Assembly (NCBI GenBank): GCA_023548195.1
Contig: JAJHZJ010000496.1
Span: 8,520,144 to 8,584,143, forward strand
Source of the DNA: Bettongia penicillata ogilbyi
Lineage: Eukaryota > Chordata > Mammalia > Diprotodontia > Potoroidae
Direction of reading: 5' to 3'
DNA: 64,000 bases
Both the position numbers and the translations under genes were made by a program. Each line of letters starts with the position of its first letter. Positions within the stretch are counted from its first letter, which is position 1. The notes under the pieces are model-generated. The model did no database searches and was not told the DNA's origin. It worked only from the letters and a program-made list of their open reading frames with translations. Shown one piece after another: positions 47,441-59,715 of this stretch.

Positions 47441-49049
47441 TCTTGCAACACCTTTTCTTTCCCCCAGACTGATTTAATGTGGCACTGAATGTGGGAGTCT
47501 AAAGAATAGGAAAAGTAAAAAGTACTCAAAGGAAATCAATAAAACTCAGTATTTTACTTACGGTCTGACCTGTCCTTTAATCACAGGCACATGTACGTAG
47601 ACCAACTGGCCTGCTCTGCTAGTTAGCTATAACATGGCTTCATATGATTAGTGACAATTTCATAATTATTTCTAGGCCACCACCATCAACATAAAATCCT
47701 GTGTGCAGGCTAATAAAACTCCATTACCATTTGACTGGATTGTCAGGTATCTGCCACGACTAAATTCCCAAAGGGGAGTTAAGAAACTGACTATTCTCTC
47801 TGATCCCACAAAAATGCCTAGCCCACCTCCTTTCACCAAGGAGGGGCTTATCGTGTGAATGACTGACACTACTGGGACACATTTCAAGATTAGTGTCAAA
47901 TATAACCTCAAACATCCTAGAAGTGTTGCTTTGCACATTCCTTTTTAAAAAGGTTATTTGTAGAACAGGTCATGGTACACATATATCTCCTCTGGTTGGG
48001 CAGGCATTTTGACTTGTGCCAAAATTCAAAAAAAAAAAAGAAGAAGAGTTAAAATCATTTCAAAAAACCTTAAAAGCAGAATAGAAAGCCCTGACTACAA
48101 AACATTTCCTAAACATTTAATGTTTAAAATTGTGAAATTCTTAGAAAAATTAAATGTGAAAGGAAATAGGGGAAAATAAAAGATGTCAAGAAACTGTTTT
48201 CATATAAACCACAGGAAATGCTTCAAAGAAATGAAGGAAAAATCCTTTTCCAAAGACAAAAACATCACTGGTTTCAAATTTACAAACTTATTTCAAATTC
48301 TGGATTGTAAAACATAAAGGACAAAATATTAAACTAGATACAATAAACTATGGATTGGCAATATCCAGAATTTAAAACATTCAAGCTGTTCTGCTATTCC
48401 CAGAACCTAAGGTTATCCTATAATCACCTGGCAATTCTCTATTTTGTGAGTCCTCAAACAATTATCACTGCAGTTGTTTCTATGACCTACAGAGGAAACG
48501 TTCCATCCAAGTGGCACTCGGCTATCTTCCCTGTGATTTGGAGAAGACTAAGGAGTAGAAGACAAAGAGGCTTCCAGGATGGCGCCTGGGACCGACTCTA
48601 TGTAGGTGTATGACACAAAAAGGATCGTCAGCTTGCATTCCCCTTCTGCTTCCATACCAGCAGAGCAGGCAGTAGAATCACTCTACTGCTTACCCATGCA
48701 CAAACGGCAGTTCTGTGGTCTGTACTCTTAATATGAAATCTCTGGTAACAAATTAGTCAGCTGGAACAATTGAACCCCACTCCTACTGACATTCTAAGAA
48801 CAATAAAAAAGCTAGGTGAACATTCCATATAATTAGAATGATCCAACCTTGGCCCCAAAGAAGAGACAAGCAAACTTGTTCCACCAACTCTTCCATGAAG
48901 AAGTAGGACTCCAGGGTATGGGATATGTATAGACTGTCCAATTCAGCTGTTGGATTGGTTGGTTTTGCTGAAATGTTTTGTTTTGTTTTAAATAAAGTTG
49001 GAGATATTTTCCCAATGTTTTAGGATCTTTTCCCTCTCCAATTTTCTCA

Positions 49050-49439
49050 ATGCCATGCCAGGTCTACCAAAGCTCTCCCTGTAGTGCCCTGGCACATGCC
49101 CACTTGATTCTCCAACTTATTTTCTTTAGTTTCATTTTTAGTTCCACCTGCAGGAAAGCCAAGGGCTGTGCCAGTGAAGCTAAATGTCATGGCGACCCTG
49201 TCATGATGGTGAAGTTGGCTATAAATGTCTTCACAGATTTATTTCATTTTTCTTCTGTTATCTTCTGGTTTCATCTTTTAAATGCCACACTAGTGCCTGA
49301 GATATTAAAAGCAGAAGAAGGCCTCCAGCATATTACAGCATCTCTGAATGATTTATGGAAAGACATGGTCAAGAAGGGCAGCCAGAAGGTAGAGGGAGGC
49401 TGTGATAAGCCTGACTGCATTAAGTACTCCAATGGATAA
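49050..49439 (+). other. Open frame of 129 codons without recognised homology
   Basis: The frame reads from ATG at 49050 to a stop at 49439. The first half is hydrophobic with a possible membrane segment (LILQLIFFSFIFS), the second half is polar and charged. I recognise no family, no promoter and no splice context. It may be chance or a piece of an unknown retroelement. Given for completeness only. Confidence 0.12.
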
Positions 49440-50489
49440 AATCACATTTTGATCAAATCTATAAATACTACATGAAATCATGCAATACTGTACAGAGAAT
49501 CATAAAACTTGGAATTATAATAAACTTCAAAAGAGCTTCTCGTTCAGTCAAAAGTCCAATATTCAGGTAACCAATGAGCTTAATTCTAAAATGTAAAATA
49601 ATGAAAATTCACAAAACAAACTTCTGGGGTAAGAAGAAAAACAAAATCTCAGAGCCTGATGAAACACAGGACATTGACATTATATAAAAATAAGCCTCAG
49701 TGTAGATTTGGTATGTGATCTTGAGAGAAAGTGAGAAGAATTCAGTGAAATGAACCTGTTGCAAGTTTAGTATAGTACAAAGGGAGGGGAAAGCACCTAA
49801 AAAAGTTTTCTCCTTTTTTCCAGTTATTAAATTCACAGTGTATTATCTAGGAAAAATATAAATCTCAAAATGATTCTGGTACAACTCCCTGTTACCATCA
49901 AACAGCCTGAACACAGTTAACATATAATTCTACATCCTGGGCTACTGGTACGAAAAGGAATGTTCTCATTCTTAACAGCCAATCTCTCCAGTAGAGATGG
50001 ATCCCTCTTTCCCCTACCACTAACCCTGAGGTCAGATGACAGCAGAGGAAAAAGCATTTTGGGGTAACATTTATTCAAAATGTAATCACACTATTTAATA
50101 AGAACAAAACTATTTAGAATTCCAATTCAACTCCAAACCAAATCACTTATTTCTGAGTCCAGTTGATATTAGCTTAGGATTATCCGCACCACTGCTCTGA
50201 ATAAAGAGACAAGAATACAAATTTAAAGAATTCCTGGAAAAAGCAAGATTTCAGTATTAGTACTGCCTCAAAAATTGAAAATCCTTTAGAAAGGGAAGTT
50301 TTTGCATTTTAAAAATCTCACTAAGCTGATGGGGCAGCCTCTGGAACTCAGTGAAGGTCTCCCTCTCCCTCCCTTGCTCTTGGTCTTGTATATCACTCCC
50401 TATTAAAGTTTCCTTCTCTCACTTCCAGTGTAAAGGTATAAAGAGCCTAGCTAAGAAGACAGAAGGAGAGAATATATGGCCTGGTTTGT

Positions 50490-51250
50490 AGTTGGCCTTT
50501 TCCTTCACTGTTTTTACAGTACTCACCATCCTTCTCTGCAACCAGGTCCAGCCTCCATCTTTGGTCCATTTCTTTTCTAAATCTAAATCAATTCGTCAGT
50601 CTCTTGACAAACCTTATTTTTCCTCCTCACAGGAGACATTTCCTTTTGTGTTTTCAAATTTCATTCTACCATCCTCTCCCTTCCCTATACCCACAATTAA
50701 TCAGCTGCCAAATATTGTCAATTCTACCTTTACAACATGTCCTCCCCATCCCAATGTTAGCTAAAGCCCCCTTCTTCTCACCCCTATGATTCCAAGTCTC
50801 CCCTCTCTTGCCAATCTATTCTTCCTAAAGTTGCCAAAGTTCTGATCAAGTAATTCCCCTGCTCAAAATCATTCACTCTCATGACCTCTAACATAAAACA
50901 AACTCCTCAGCAGGACATTTAAGGTTCTCTAGGAGCTTTCCAGACTTCTATTTCCCTAGATGCATTCTATGTTGCAGCCCCACTGGCCTCCTTACTGCTG
51001 CCTGAATATGTCCTCTCACCTCATCTCGGACTCTTATAAAATTTTTATTTTCCCTCCAAGGCTCAGTTCAAGGAGCTGCCTGACACTTCTTGCAGTCAGC
51101 ACTTTCTCTCTCCACCTACTGCTTCATTGATGGCATGCTGCAGCCCTCCAGAAAACATGGGTTCAGGAAAAGCAGGGAGCATTTCTTCTGGGGCTTAGTA
51201 ACCTTGGCATCAAGCGCAGTACTCTGCACATAGTACTTACGTTGCTTTGA
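50490..51250 (+). mobile_element. L2 LINE 3' copy
   Basis: AGCTGCCAAATATTGTCAAT, CCAATCTATTCTTCCTAAAG, TGCAGCCCCACTGGCCTCCT and AGGCTCAGTTCAAGGAGCTG in order; the tail near 51190-51245 reads GCACATAGTACTTAC. Confidence 0.78.
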
Positions 51251-51254
51251 CCAA

Positions 51255-51470
51255 CTCAATCCAATTGTTCAAAATCCTTCAATGGCTCCTAGGGAACCTG
51301 AGTAGCCTTTCATTTAAGGTCCTCCACAATCTGATACCACCCACCTTCTACTTCCAGGTTTATTTCAAATTACCTTCCCTGAACATTCCACAACACTGTA
51401 CAGCAGATGGAGGCCAAGTATCTCCATCAGCCCCATTCCTGCCCTGATACCTAGGCTTGTGTTGTTCTTC
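51255..51470 (+). mobile_element. L2 LINE fragment
   Basis: AATCCTTCAATGGCTCCTAG and AAGGTCCTCCACAATCTGAT are the L2 block that normally lies before the 3' UTR. It begins right after the tail of the previous copy. Confidence 0.7.
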
Positions 51471-52089
51471 AGATGGAAGCTTGCCCCCCCTACCAACCCC
51501 CAGACCACAGAACTCCTCTGCATCTTTTCAAGATCATGTCACATGTTCCTAATGGGAAGGAACATGTTAGTCATGACTGAGCCCTCCCCAGCTGACAAAG
51601 CTTTGTTTGTAGCTTTTAAATGAAGTTAGGTATTATTCTGGTTAAGAATAATGTTGTTTATGTCCTATTCTCCTATGAACAGTTTTTTTCATGAAGGCAG
51701 ACTCACTGCCATGCAAGATTCAGGAGAAAGATGACTGAGGTCACAAAATGAGGAGCACAGACAGCACTCCTGCACCCAGTTATGCTAACGATGCTCCAGG
51801 TGAACTTCAAGAAGGAACCTGATATTACAATCCCTTTATTCAGTTACAAAAATCAGCTCTTCTATACATTGGGTACAACAATGCACTGAGCATTAACTAT
51901 AAATGATAAAGACATTGATTTATTCCAGGACTGACTCTTTTTATATGCATTCTATTGAAAAATATTAACCTTTTAGTGGACAACTCCCAGAGGTTATCTA
52001 CCTACAAATGCCCTGCAGGACATCCAAGATAAAATAAGCAGCAATGTAACTCCACATGGTTTCCTTCACAGAAAGGTGAGATGGTAATA

Positions 52090-52240
52090 ATATTCCTAAC
52101 AATCAAGCAGGCAAGAACCATTTCTTAAGCACCTGCATAGCAGGCATTGGTAATACAAAATGAAAATGAACCTAAGAGAAATCCCCAAATGAGTAATTCT
52201 CTCTTCTCGAGGCACTTCTATTCTACTGGGGTTGGATCTA
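52090..52240 (-). mobile_element. L2 3' tail
   Basis: CATTTCTTAAGCACCTGCAT, GGCATTGGTAATACAAAATG and GAGGCACTTCTATTCTACTG match the antisense tail. Confidence 0.6.
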
Positions 52241-52599
52241 TGACCTCACTGTATGGGAAACTTCAAAGTGAGCAAACCCCCCTCTACCACAGCAGGCTGG
52301 CATTTCCATGTAACTTCTCTTAGGAAGCAGCCCAGAGTGCTGGGAGATTAAAGTAATTGACTAGCCCGGAACACAAGGAAGCTGTGACTTGGGGGAGACT
52401 GAGCTCCTGCTGGTTTCCAGGTTGCTTCTTCCAAATCTCTCACTATAAAAGGTGATCCTCAGAGGGGTAAGAACTAGCAAGTCAGGGTGAGGTTGGGGAG
52501 GGACAGTCTGGAAAATGATGAAAAGTCCTATATAGAAAATGCCTGAACATCAAAGCCAACTAGGGGCTCTAAAAAGGCAGAGTTGAAGAGAAAGTTGAG

Positions 52600-52860
52600 T
52601 GCCAGGCAACAGATCTAGTGGGGAGACAGGGCTCTGTATGCATAGGAGAAACCAAGGCACATAGCTGGACCAAAGAGTGGTAGAGGAAGACGAAGAAGGT
52701 GGGCAGAAACCAACGTCAGAGGTATTTTAAGATCAAGAGAAGGAATTTAGCAGGGGAATAACATTCTGGAAGCTGTGCAGAGGATGCAGCAAAGTGGGCA
52801 GAGGCTGGGGGTAGAGAGACCAGTCAGAGAACAACTGCCACGAGGATAATAAGGACCACA
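52600..52860 (-). mobile_element. L2 LINE fragment
   Basis: GGTATTTTAAGATCAAGAGA, GGAAGCTGTGCAGAGGATGC and GTAGAGAGACCAGTCAGAGA follow the antisense L2 order. It could belong with 52090-52240. Confidence 0.6.
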
Positions 52861-52904
52861 AGCAGGGACAAGATGTAGTCCTCCCAGCAGAGTTTTCTCC
52901 TGGA

Positions 52905-53870
52905 CCCCTTCTCTTCTCCTTCGACACAGCTTCACCTGGTGATCTCGTCAGTTCCCATGGATTTAAACCTCTGTTAACCTCCAGTCTCACATTTTCAACT
53001 GCCTTCCAGGTATCTGGAATCGGATAACCCGAAGACATCAGAAGTTCAACATGCTAAAATGGAAGTCATTATCTTTTCCCCTAAGGTCTACCTTCCTTTT
53101 TAATGGAGAAGGCACGTCCATCCGACCAGCTCCTCTGGCTCATGGCCTAGCAGTCAGCCTAGACTAGCTTGCTCACTGTCTCTAACCCACTCCATCCATA
53201 ATCAATCTTTTGCTAAAGAATGTTGATTTCCACTTGGCCATGTTTTCCAAATAAGTGCCTTTCTCTCCTCGGACACTACCACCACTCTAGTACAGGTCCC
53301 CATCATGTCACACACCTGGATTATTGCAATAGTCTGCAAGTGGGTCACTTTGCCACAGGTCTCCACCACAACCCTCCATTCAGCTGACAAAGTGATTTTC
53401 CTAAAGCACAGATCTGTCTAGGTTAACTCCATTTTCCACCCCTCAATAAACAGCAGTGGTTCCCTGTTGCCTTTAGGATCAAGTAAAAAAAATGTTCTGT
53501 TTGGTATTCAAAAGCCCTCCATAATCTAGCTCCCTCGTACCTTTTTCAGTTTTCTTACACCCTACTTCCCCCTACCACACACTCTGCAATTTAGTGACAA
53601 CGGCCTCCTGGCTGAACAAGACCCTTCTTGTGGCTCTAGAATTTTCTCTTGCTGTCCCTCACTCCTGGAATGTTTCTCCCTTTTCATCTCCACTCCCTGG
53701 TTTCCCCAACTTCTTTCAAGTACCAATTAAAATCTTATCTTCTACAGGAAAGCTTTCTCTTAATTATTTTCTATTTATCCGATACACAACTTGTACATTA
53801 CTTGCTTGTTGTCTCTTTAGTTAATTAGACCGTGAGCCCCTTGAGGGAGGAAATGTCTCCAGCCTCTTCA
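52905..53870 (+). mobile_element. L2 LINE, long 3' part with reverse-transcriptase relics
   Basis: Starts at GGTGATCTCGTCAGTTCCCA, has GTTCAACATGCTAAAATGGA (NM.K segment), LDYCNSL at 53316-53336, then the CTGGCTGAACAAGACC and GGTTTCCCCAACTTCTTTCA blocks and ends with GACCGTGAGCCCCTTGAGGG. Broken by stops and shifts. Confidence 0.82.
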
Positions 53871-53919
53871 TATACCCCCTCAGTTTATTTAGCACAGTCC
53901 GTAGGACACGTAATGCCAC

Positions 53920-54425
53920 CCTCTATTCAGCAGTACCACTTGTTTCCCAATACCTCCAGAATCAAATAGAAAATTATTTATCTGGCTTTTAAAGCCCTTC
54001 ACAATCTGGCCCCTTCTTACTATTCCAGTCTTCCAATTTATTTTATTCTCCAATCCAGTGAGACTGGACCCCCTTACACTCTACCTCAGATCGACATACT
54101 TTCCCGGATGTTCTCCAGCCCTGGAATGCTCTCCCTTCTCATCTCTACCTCCCAGCTTCCCTAGTTTCCTTCAGGTTAGAACTAAAACCCACCTTCTACT
54201 AGAGCCTTTCTGGGCTCCCATTAATTCTAGCGCATTTCTCTGAGACTGTTTCCAAGACAGCCTGTACGTATATATCTTGGTTGTACATTGGTTGCTTCAT
54301 GTCATCTCCCCACCGTGAGCTCTTTGCAGGCAGGTCCTGTTTTTAGCTTTTTCTTTTCCCAGTGCTTAACACAAGTCCCTGACACACAGTAGGCATTTAA
54401 TAAATACTTGCTAACTTGACCAAGA
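53920..54425 (+). mobile_element. L2 LINE 3' end
   Basis: CCAATACCTCCAGAATCAAA, AAAGCCCTTCACAATCTGGC, GCCCTGGAATGCTCTCCCTT, CACCGTGAGCTCTTTGCAGG and ACACAGTAGGCATTTAATAA: the clearest complete L2 3' end in the window. Confidence 0.88.
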
Positions 54426-54579
54426 ACATACTTGAAGTTGGGTTTAGACTGGAAGAACAGAGCTTCTACTTTGTACTTATCACCTTTAAGAAACTAAGAC
54501 TTAGTTAGCATAGTAGGACTTTCGAGAAGCACAAAGGAGGCCAGAAAGTACCTCAGTCAGCAAACGCCTGTTACTTCTA

Positions 54580-54725
54580 TTGTATGTGTATATGCTTGTT
54601 TGTTTCCCCTTTGAATGGAAGATCCTCCCAAGTAGGTATCATTCCTTGCTGTGCACTAGTAGCCCCAGTGCCTAGCACAATGGGTGGCACAGAGCAGGCA
54701 CTTGCTGATTTGGACTGAATGACTT
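54580..54725 (+). mobile_element. L2 3' tail
   Basis: AGCCCCAGTGCCTAGCACAA followed by GGCACAGAGCAGGCACTTGC is the sense L2 tail. Confidence 0.7.
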
Positions 54726-54929
54726 TAGAGGTCATCTGGCCATTTCACACAACCTGTGGGCCACACAGTAAGCTGTAAGTGACTCCCAAGAGATTCCAGA
54801 ACCGGCCATGAAATGTGTTTGGTTCCCAACCTCATTTCCAGCCCCTTTCTCACCAGGCCACATTGCAGCTCAGACAAAGACAATTAGCACATAAGTAAAT
54901 GCATTAGAGAATATAAAGCCAAGTACTAT

Positions 54930-55200
54930 TTGAGCTCTTATTAACTGGTTAAATCAAATAAGACTTCATGAAGGAAGTGGCCTTTGAGTTAACTTTTAAA
55001 GAATGGGTGGGAATTCAATAGGTGGAAGGGGGAAGGGAAGGTCATTCTAGGCATAAAAAAAACATGAGTAAAGGAGGAATGGTCAGAGGTCTTGTTTTCT
55101 TACATGCCTAATGTGGGCTAGAGTATGAAGAATATGAAATAAGCTTGAGATAGGATGGTAATGGGTAGCAAAAAAGCATTGATACCAAGTAGCATTTGAA
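54930..55200 (-). mobile_element. L2 LINE fragment
   Basis: GAAGGAAGTGGCCTTTGAGT then TCATTCTAGGCAT is the antisense L2 3' UTR. Confidence 0.6.
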
Positions 55201-55374
55201 TTTCACAGCATTCAGTGGCTCCACCGTCCCTGCAGAATACCGAACTGAATAGAGCCTCCAAGGTTTGTCACTCCAGGGGAGTTCACTGGAGTACCAGCAA
55301 TAAGAAATCAATGATTCAAAATAGTGGCATTCAAATACCATCAAGAACAACTAAAGCCATTGTCATTTAAATCT

Positions 55375-55615
55375 GTGAGCTTATGCTTTAAGATTCTGCT
55401 TTTGGGAAATCTTCCCCAAGCACTCCCACCCCAAAGTGATCCTCTCCCCAACAGAATTTGCTTTCTTTACCACTCACTGTTTATAATGTTCTTGCATCCT
55501 TAAATAATCTTTTCTCATGCTTACTGAGTCTAAGTACATAAATATCTATTTCTCTTTCATTCATGGTGCCCAGTCCAGTAGCTCATACAGAGAAGGTAAA
55601 TACTTGATTACTTCC
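55375..55615 (+). mobile_element. L2 3' end
   Basis: GGGAAATCTTCCCCAAGCAC, TGCCCAGTCCAGTAGCTCAT and AGAAGGTAAATACTTG fit the L2 3' end. Confidence 0.55.
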
Positions 55616-56189
55616 AGTTAAAGTTATCCGTGTCATCTTTTATCAGTGACTGCCACATACAAAAAGTTCCTCATCCCTGCAAGAGGGATGAAGGAGGTTT
55701 GGAATGGGGAGTTAGGCAGGCAGTACTAGATGTACGGAAGCAGGACAATTTTTACAGGCAACGCATTTTTAAGCTGGCATCAATCTGTTACGTAAAAAAG
55801 AAAACTATGAAGTATGGTTCATTTCTATATATTGATGAAACACAATGATCTAAATTGGAATACTAGAAACGAACCCTCACCAAAAAATGACATACGCTGA
55901 GAGTCAAAACGCAAATACAACATAAAAAAACAAGAAAGATGAATTAGCACTGGTAAAAGAAAATGGTATCTCTCTCCCTTCCCAGCCTCACCCCAATGGA
56001 GCCTTCAGAATCAGGGGAAGATGGAACCAAGCCCCTCTATACTCATCGGTCCTACTCTGACTCTCAAACTTGACTTCACTGCATAGAGCTAAAGTTCCTC
56101 AACTAACAAATGCCATAAGAACTTCCAGTTCATCATCATTTACCAAACACTAGGCCCCAACAGCTTTGTCAAGAGCTCTGAGGGAAAAA

Positions 56190-56530
56190 TCCTTTTGTAG
56201 ATTTGTAGAAGATATATCATGTCATTTAATCTTAGCAACTTTATAATAAGTCTTTCCTCCCTCCCTCCATTTCCAAGATTTCAATTTATTAAACACTGGT
56301 GTTGGGAACCCTACCACTAATGCCAATATGCAACTCTGTCTTAGAAAGTTTTCTGGGTCACAGCTTCATCCACGACCACAAGACCTGTCCTCTAGCCAGT
56401 GCGGCACGCTATCTTCATCTCTATTTTACAATTCAGAGATCGACTTGTCCACAATCAGAAACTACACAGAATTTCAAATCCTGGTCTCTCCTAACTATGA
56501 GTCTAGTACCCTCTCCACCATACTTCCAAA
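56190..56530 (-). mobile_element. MIR-type SINE, decayed
   Basis: ATCTCTATTTTACAATTCAG, GACTTGTCCACAATCAGAAA and CAAATCCTGGTCTCTCCTAA then CCACCATACTTCC run in antisense SINE order. The left border is unsure. Confidence 0.5.
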
Positions 56531-56999
56531 TTAACAGAATTTAAGAACTATCCTAGGGAAGAAGAGCTCTTTGAGATACTCTCCCAGTCTTTCTGAACTA
56601 AATGCAAAGAACAGTAAGAGAAAATTATCTTGCCTCTCCATTTTAGCTTTCTACGATTAATTTTTATTTCAGGGCTTAATATACCCTTGTGCTCCTTATT
56701 AGACCATTTGAAAGCCCTGCTGTGCAAACCAGTTTAACTATCTGACCACAAAGAGAGTCAGTGTGAAGAGTTTAAAGGAGCAAGAAACAGATACTTATTA
56801 TGGCCCAGGTAAACCCCTCCGTTAGCACTTCTCTCACCCTCTCACTACAGGCTTGCACAGAGTATAAAATGCCTCCTGCTGTCATATTTGGACAGTGTAT
56901 TCAAAAGAAACTTTCCTTAAAACAGGAAGGGGAGAAGAAACCCCAGATTCTTCATCATCTTCACCAGTGTCAAGGTTCTATTATATGAAATAAAACACA

Positions 57000-58660
57000 T
57001 TTTTCCCTCTCTTTGAATCAGATTTATTTTATTTTTAGTTCCAAATTATCTTCCTCTTTCCATTCTCACCCACTGAGAAGGCAAGAAATATAATTCATTA
57101 CATATATGAAATCATGTGAAATATGCTTCTGAAGTAGTGGAAGGAAGGAGAAAGGAAGAAAGGAAGAAAAAGAAAGGAAGGAGGGAGGAACGAAGGTAAA
57201 GGAAGAAAAAGGGAGAGAGGAAGGGAGGAAGCGGGGAAGGAAGAAAAGAAGGAGGAAAGGAAGGAGGGAAGGAAGAAAGGAGGGAAGGAAGGAAGGAGGG
57301 AGGGAGGGAAAAAGGAAGGGAGGGAGGAAATTAAAAAGAGAAAAAATATGCTTCAATCTGCACTTTGAGCATATCAGTTCTCTCCCTGGAGATGGACAGG
57401 TTTTTCATCACGGATCCTTTGGAATTGTGATGGATCTTTACATTGACCAAAGTAGCCAAGCCTTTCACAGCTGACTGCAATTTCAGTATTGCTGATGGTG
57501 TGTACATAATTCTCCTGGTTCTGCTTAATTCACTTTCTATCATTTGAGTCTTCTCTAATTTTCTAAAACCATCCCCCCTTCCTTCATCATTTCTTACAGC
57601 ACAATAGTAATCCATCACATTCATCCCCAATTCAGGGGCATCCCTTCAGTTTCTAATTCTTTGCCACCAAAAACAGAGTGGCTATAATTTATTTTTTCTA
57701 ACATGTGCGTCTTTTACTTTTTTCTTTAATCTCTTTGGAATACAGACCTAGCAGGGTGTTGTCAGGTCTGAAAGCTATGCAGAGTTTTATAGTTTTGGGA
57801 GCTTAGATCCAAACTGCTCTCCAGAATAGGTGAACTAGTTCATAACTCCACCAACAACGAATTACTGCACCTATTTCCCCACATTCCCTCCAGCATTTGT
57901 CATTTTTCTGTTTTGTCATCTTAGTCAATCTGCTGGGTGTGAGGTGGTACCTCAAAGTTGTTTTAATTTGCATTTTTCTAATTAAAAGTGATTTGGAACA
58001 TTTTTTCATATGATTATTGATAGCACTGGTTTTCTCCTCTGAAAACTACCCGTTCGTATTTCTGGACAATTTATCAGTAACTGGAGGGATGGTTCTTATT
58101 CCTATATATATATAGCTTAGCTCTCTATATAGTTGAGAAATAAGACCTTTATTAGAGAAACTTGTGGCAAAGAATACTTCCCCTAGGTTCCTGCTTTTAT
58201 TCTAATTTTAGCTGCATTGGTTTTGTTGCCCTCCCGCCCAAAAAAAAACAACAACTTTTTAATTTTATGTTATCAAAATGTCTCCGTTTTTACCTCCCAT
58301 CATCCTCTCTCTCTCTCTTGCTAGATGATTGAGCTCCTTTCCTACTTACAGACCTGAGCCCTAATCTCTTCCATACTCCACTAATTTGATTATGACATCA
58401 CCCTTTACGTCTAAATTATGCAACCATTTTGACCCTAGCTTGGTGTACAGTGTAAGATGTTGGTTTATTCCTAATTTCCAGCTGATCGGTCCAGTTTTCC
58501 CAGCAATTTTTGCCAAATAGTGAGTTTTTACTCAAATAAATGGGGCTTATCATATATTAGGTTTACAGTGTCTTGTATACCTAATCTCTTCCACTGATCA
58601 AACTACTTTACTCTTATCCAGTATCAGATTTCTCCCCTTATGAACCAAAAATCCATTAAT
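57000..58660 (-). mobile_element. L1-type LINE, 3' end (end of ORF2 plus 3' UTR)
   Basis: On the + strand: CTGAGAAGGCAAGAAATATA, a polypurine tract, CAATCTGCACTTTGAGCATA, ACAGCACAATAGTAATCCAT, GATCCAAACTGCTCTCCAGA, GTGAGGTGGTACCTCAAAGT, TCATATGATTATTGATAG and ATAAGACCTTTATTAGAGAA. This is the antisense of the L1 ORF2 end and 3' UTR; it overlaps in content with the + copy at 1-745. Confidence 0.82.
57127..57340. repeat. Polypurine tract, GGAA/GGGA units
   Basis: About 210 bases almost wholly A and G, with GAAGGAAGG and GGAGGGAGG units. It sits at the microsatellite position in the L1 3' UTR (pyrimidine-rich in L1 sense). The open frame read from it on the other strand, full of FLPSFLPS, is an artefact. 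Confidence 0.95.
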
Positions 58661-58844
58661 ATTTAAAAAAAAAAACTCTTTAAAGACATTATACTGATGA
58701 AATATGCTAGCGACTTTGAACCAGTTTAAATACAATGATAAAGGAAACTTAAATCTCATACTGAGTTTCAGTTTCAACAGGTCATTGTACACTGGGAAAA
58801 TAACATCAGCCTTACAGAACTTTCCCAGTTCACAGGAATGTCAG

Positions 58845-58990
58845 ATAGATTTAGAGCTGGAAGGGACCTTCAAGTCATCCAATCAAACCTTCCTCCAGTT
58901 TCATACATAAGGAAACTAGGTCACAGAGGGAGGAAGTGATTTCCCCAGGACCATCTAAGCAATACAAGGCAGAGGAAGATCTAAAGAATC
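58845..58990 (-). mobile_element. MIR/THER1-type SINE
   Basis: TTTAGAGCTGGAAGGGACCT, TCAAGTCATCCAATCAAACC, AAGGAAACTAGGTCACAGAG and GAAGTGATTTCCCCAGGACC are the antisense core. Confidence 0.78.
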
Positions 58991-59599
58991 CCAATCTGTA
59001 CCTGAAATAGGAATCCCATCTATAACAAGTCAAGGGGCCATATTCCCTCTGCTCTCTAGACTTTGAAATGCCCTAGGCATATTTGACCCATTATATTCTA
59101 CTGTCTCAGGTCACAGAACATCCAGGGGTTGCAAACCCAGGGTCCTGAGACTCCAAATCCTTCAGCATTTCCACTGCATGTTCCCCTCACTGGGCTTGTT
59201 GTGCCCTCTCCTCTGGCGCCAGGGGACAAAAAAGTAATTAAACCTGGCAGTAACTAGAGACCACTGAAGCTCCTCAGAAGCCTCCCTAGCCCATGACACT
59301 TTTTTGCTCCCAGGATCTGAAAACTGCAACCTGAAGTTACTCTGGGATGCCTTTCATGGACCCCTCTAAACACTCTCCATTTCCATCAAGAAATGGACAC
59401 ATACATGCTGTTACTCAGACCTGTGCCCCACCGGTATAGTTAACTATGTATCTCCAAGATGAGAAGTAAAAAGTAAACAGTGATAGAATAGACAAACTAG
59501 TGATTCGAGTTTCAATTTAAAAATGCAACCTTGATTTTTCCAAGTAACACTCATTTCATAATTATATAATACCGTGCCTAGTGATGTTATTTCCTTTAT

Positions 59600-59715
59600 C
59601 CTGATTTTAAGTTCCTAGAAGACAAATTTTTGTACCTTATCCTTGTTACCTCCACAGTGCTAGCAAAAAATCTTAACCAAAGCAAATGTTTACTAAATAT
59701 CTGTTGATCAACCAT
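59600..59715 (+). mobile_element. L2 3' tail
   Basis: TTAAGTTCCTAGAAGACAAA then TAAATATCTGTTGATCAACC resembles the L2 terminus. Confidence 0.5.

Noticed and set aside
57066..57356. 96-codon frame rich in FLPS repeats on the minus strand
   Set aside because: It is a direct translation of a polypurine microsatellite in an L1 3' UTR.
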